A model generated the notes under the pieces. The model did not search any database, was not told the DNA's origin, and worked only from the letters and a program-made list of their open reading frames with translations. Shown here piece after piece: positions 63,194 through 64,000 of a DNA stretch of 64,000 nucleotides. The DNA is taken from positions 1 through 64,000 of the forward strand of contig NZ_JAGHZV010000014.1 in NCBI RefSeq assembly GCF_017745215.1, in the 5' to 3' direction. The DNA is from Sphingomonas sp. Its GTDB lineage: Bacteria > Pseudomonadota > Alphaproteobacteria > Sphingomonadales > Sphingomonadaceae. The position numbers were made by a program, and so were the translations under genes. The first letter of the stretch is position 1; every line of letters starts with the position of its first letter.

Positions 63194-64000
63194 CTAATCG
63201 GCCGGTGCAAGCTTGGGCGTGCGCCGCACCAGCACCAGCGCGATGGCGACCAGTGCGGCGCCGAGCAGGTCGGGCAGCCCCAGCACCTCGCCGTAGCGGA
63301 CCCAGCCGATCGTCCCCGCGACGATCGGCTGCGAGAGCAGGCCGATGCCCACGACGAGCGGCGAGAGCCGGCCGAGCGCATAGATCATCAGCCCCTGCCC
63401 CAGCACCTGGCTCGCCAGCGCGAGGCCGATCAGCGCCCCCCAGTGGCGCGGCCAGATCGTCTCGCCGGCGAGTCCCGAGAAGAGCAGCATCGGCAGGATG
63501 CCGGCGAGCGTGGCGAGCGCGAGCGCCGGGAAGGGCGCCATCGCTTCGCGCACGCGCGCCATCGCGACGAAATAGACGGTGTAGAGCATGCCCGCGAGCA
63601 GGCAGAGCAGGTCGCCGGCAAAATGCTTGGGCGAGAGCTCGTAGGAGCGGCCCATCAGCAGCACCGCGCCCACCGCGGCGAGGCCAAGCGCGACGCCCTG
63701 CGTCCGCGTCGGCCAGGTGCGCGCGGCGAGGAAGCCGTAGACCGGGAAGAACAAGGTCGCCGAATTGCCGAACAGCGCCGAATTGGCGAGCGTGGTGCGC
63801 AGGATGCCGAGGTGCCAGCTCGCCAGATCGGCGGCGAAGGCGATCGCGCCGAAGACGATCAGCCCGACCATGCCGCGGGTGACGCGAAACGGTCGCGCGT
63901 TGCCGACATAGGCGAGCGCGATCAGCAACGGTGCGGCGAGCACCAGCCGCCACAGCCCGGCCGAGACCGGTCCCACGTCGGCCGCGCGGACGAACCACGG
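63194..64000 (-). CDS. EamA/DMT family transporter, 5' end outside window
   Basis: At least 268 residues; the frame is open through base 64000, so the start is outside. Ten-helix EamA pattern: SAGLWRLVLAAPLLIALAYV, TLANSALFGNSATLFFPVYG, SQVLGQGLMIYALGRLSPLV, LLGAALVAIALVLVRR. It likely exports small metabolites. A GTG at 63976 is internal. It ends 17 nt before the COQ9 start. Confidence 0.88.
   Translation of the reverse strand, partial: PWFVRAADVGPVSAGLWRLVLAAPLLIALAYVGNARPFRVTRGMVGLIVFGAIAFAADLASWHLGILRTTLANSALFGNSATLFFPVYGFLAARTWPTRTQGVALGLAAVGAVLLMGRSYELSPKHFAGDLLCLLAGMLYTVYFVAMARVREAMAPFPALALATLAGILPMLLFSGLAGETIWPRHWGALIGLALASQVLGQGLMIYALGRLSPLVVGIGLLSQPIVAGTIGWVRYGEVLGLPDLLGAALVAIALVLVRRTPKLAPAD

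Overview
The window is about 64 kb of very GC-rich chromosome. It most resembles a sphingomonad (Sphingomonas or a relative, Alphaproteobacteria): a PEP-CTERM protein with a sphingomonad-type C-terminal tail, a crtY-crtI-crtB carotenoid operon, an ABC exporter that closely resembles Novosphingobium Atm1, a divK/DUF3572 pair, a Gcw_chp (TorF-type) porin, a COQ9-family protein and dispersed GTCATCCCGGCGAAAGCCGGG palindromes. Genes are dense, 4-nt start/stop overlaps (ATGA, GTGA, TTGA) are common, and no rRNA, tRNA, CRISPR array, IS element or prophage was seen. Almost everything is housekeeping or ordinary accessory chromosome.

Layout. 1-4.2 kb: end of a PEP-CTERM protein, a decayed 3' fragment of thiC, two hypothetical genes, and a divergent TetR/GST pair with a perfect long inverted repeat between them. 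4.25-8.4 kb: overlapping operon crtY-crtI-LOG-crtB, with a LOG-family phosphoribohydrolase inside the carotenoid genes. 8.5-18 kb: small proteins, Atm1-type exporter, beta-helix protein, alpha/beta hydrolase, HerA-like ATPase divergent from RecQ, and a DUF442 phosphatase-like protein. 18-21.3 kb: TetR divergent from a sterol-desaturase/GMC-oxidoreductase operon. 21.3-25.7 kb: orphan membrane protein, glnK-amtB behind a textbook sigma-54 promoter, a PNPOx/DUF2007 pair, and chromosomal ccdAB with an operator over a probably leaderless start. 25.7-35.3 kb: tldD, a CHCC zinc-finger protein, ABC ATPase, nadB, a class A beta-lactamase-like hydrolase, Fur-box feoAB, DUF4169 and ssb.

35.6-46.3 kb: EamA exporter with Lrp/AsnC regulator, S41 peptidase, ATP-dependent DNA ligase, metallophosphoesterase, DUF1328, dps, GDT1-like protein, rpmG, divK, DUF3572-HAD-RidA and a TorF-type porin. 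46.4-52 kb: ileS-lspA-DUF3035 operon, a 53-residue SDHAF4/DUF1674-type gene and rsmB. 52-64 kb: rpe-heparinase-like operon, purH, polysaccharide flippase, polA, a decayed 2OG-Fe(II) oxygenase pseudogene, COQ9 and a truncated EamA transporter.

No clear new multi-gene system is present. The points most worth following are two gene relics (thiC and the PF09859-type oxygenase), a perfect three-way-junction inverted repeat that carries the nadB ribosome binding site, the LOG gene in the carotenoid operon, the ccdAB control region, an atypical-codon patch inside the ileS editing domain, and near-identical inverted copies of a bipartite palindromic repeat 34 kb apart.
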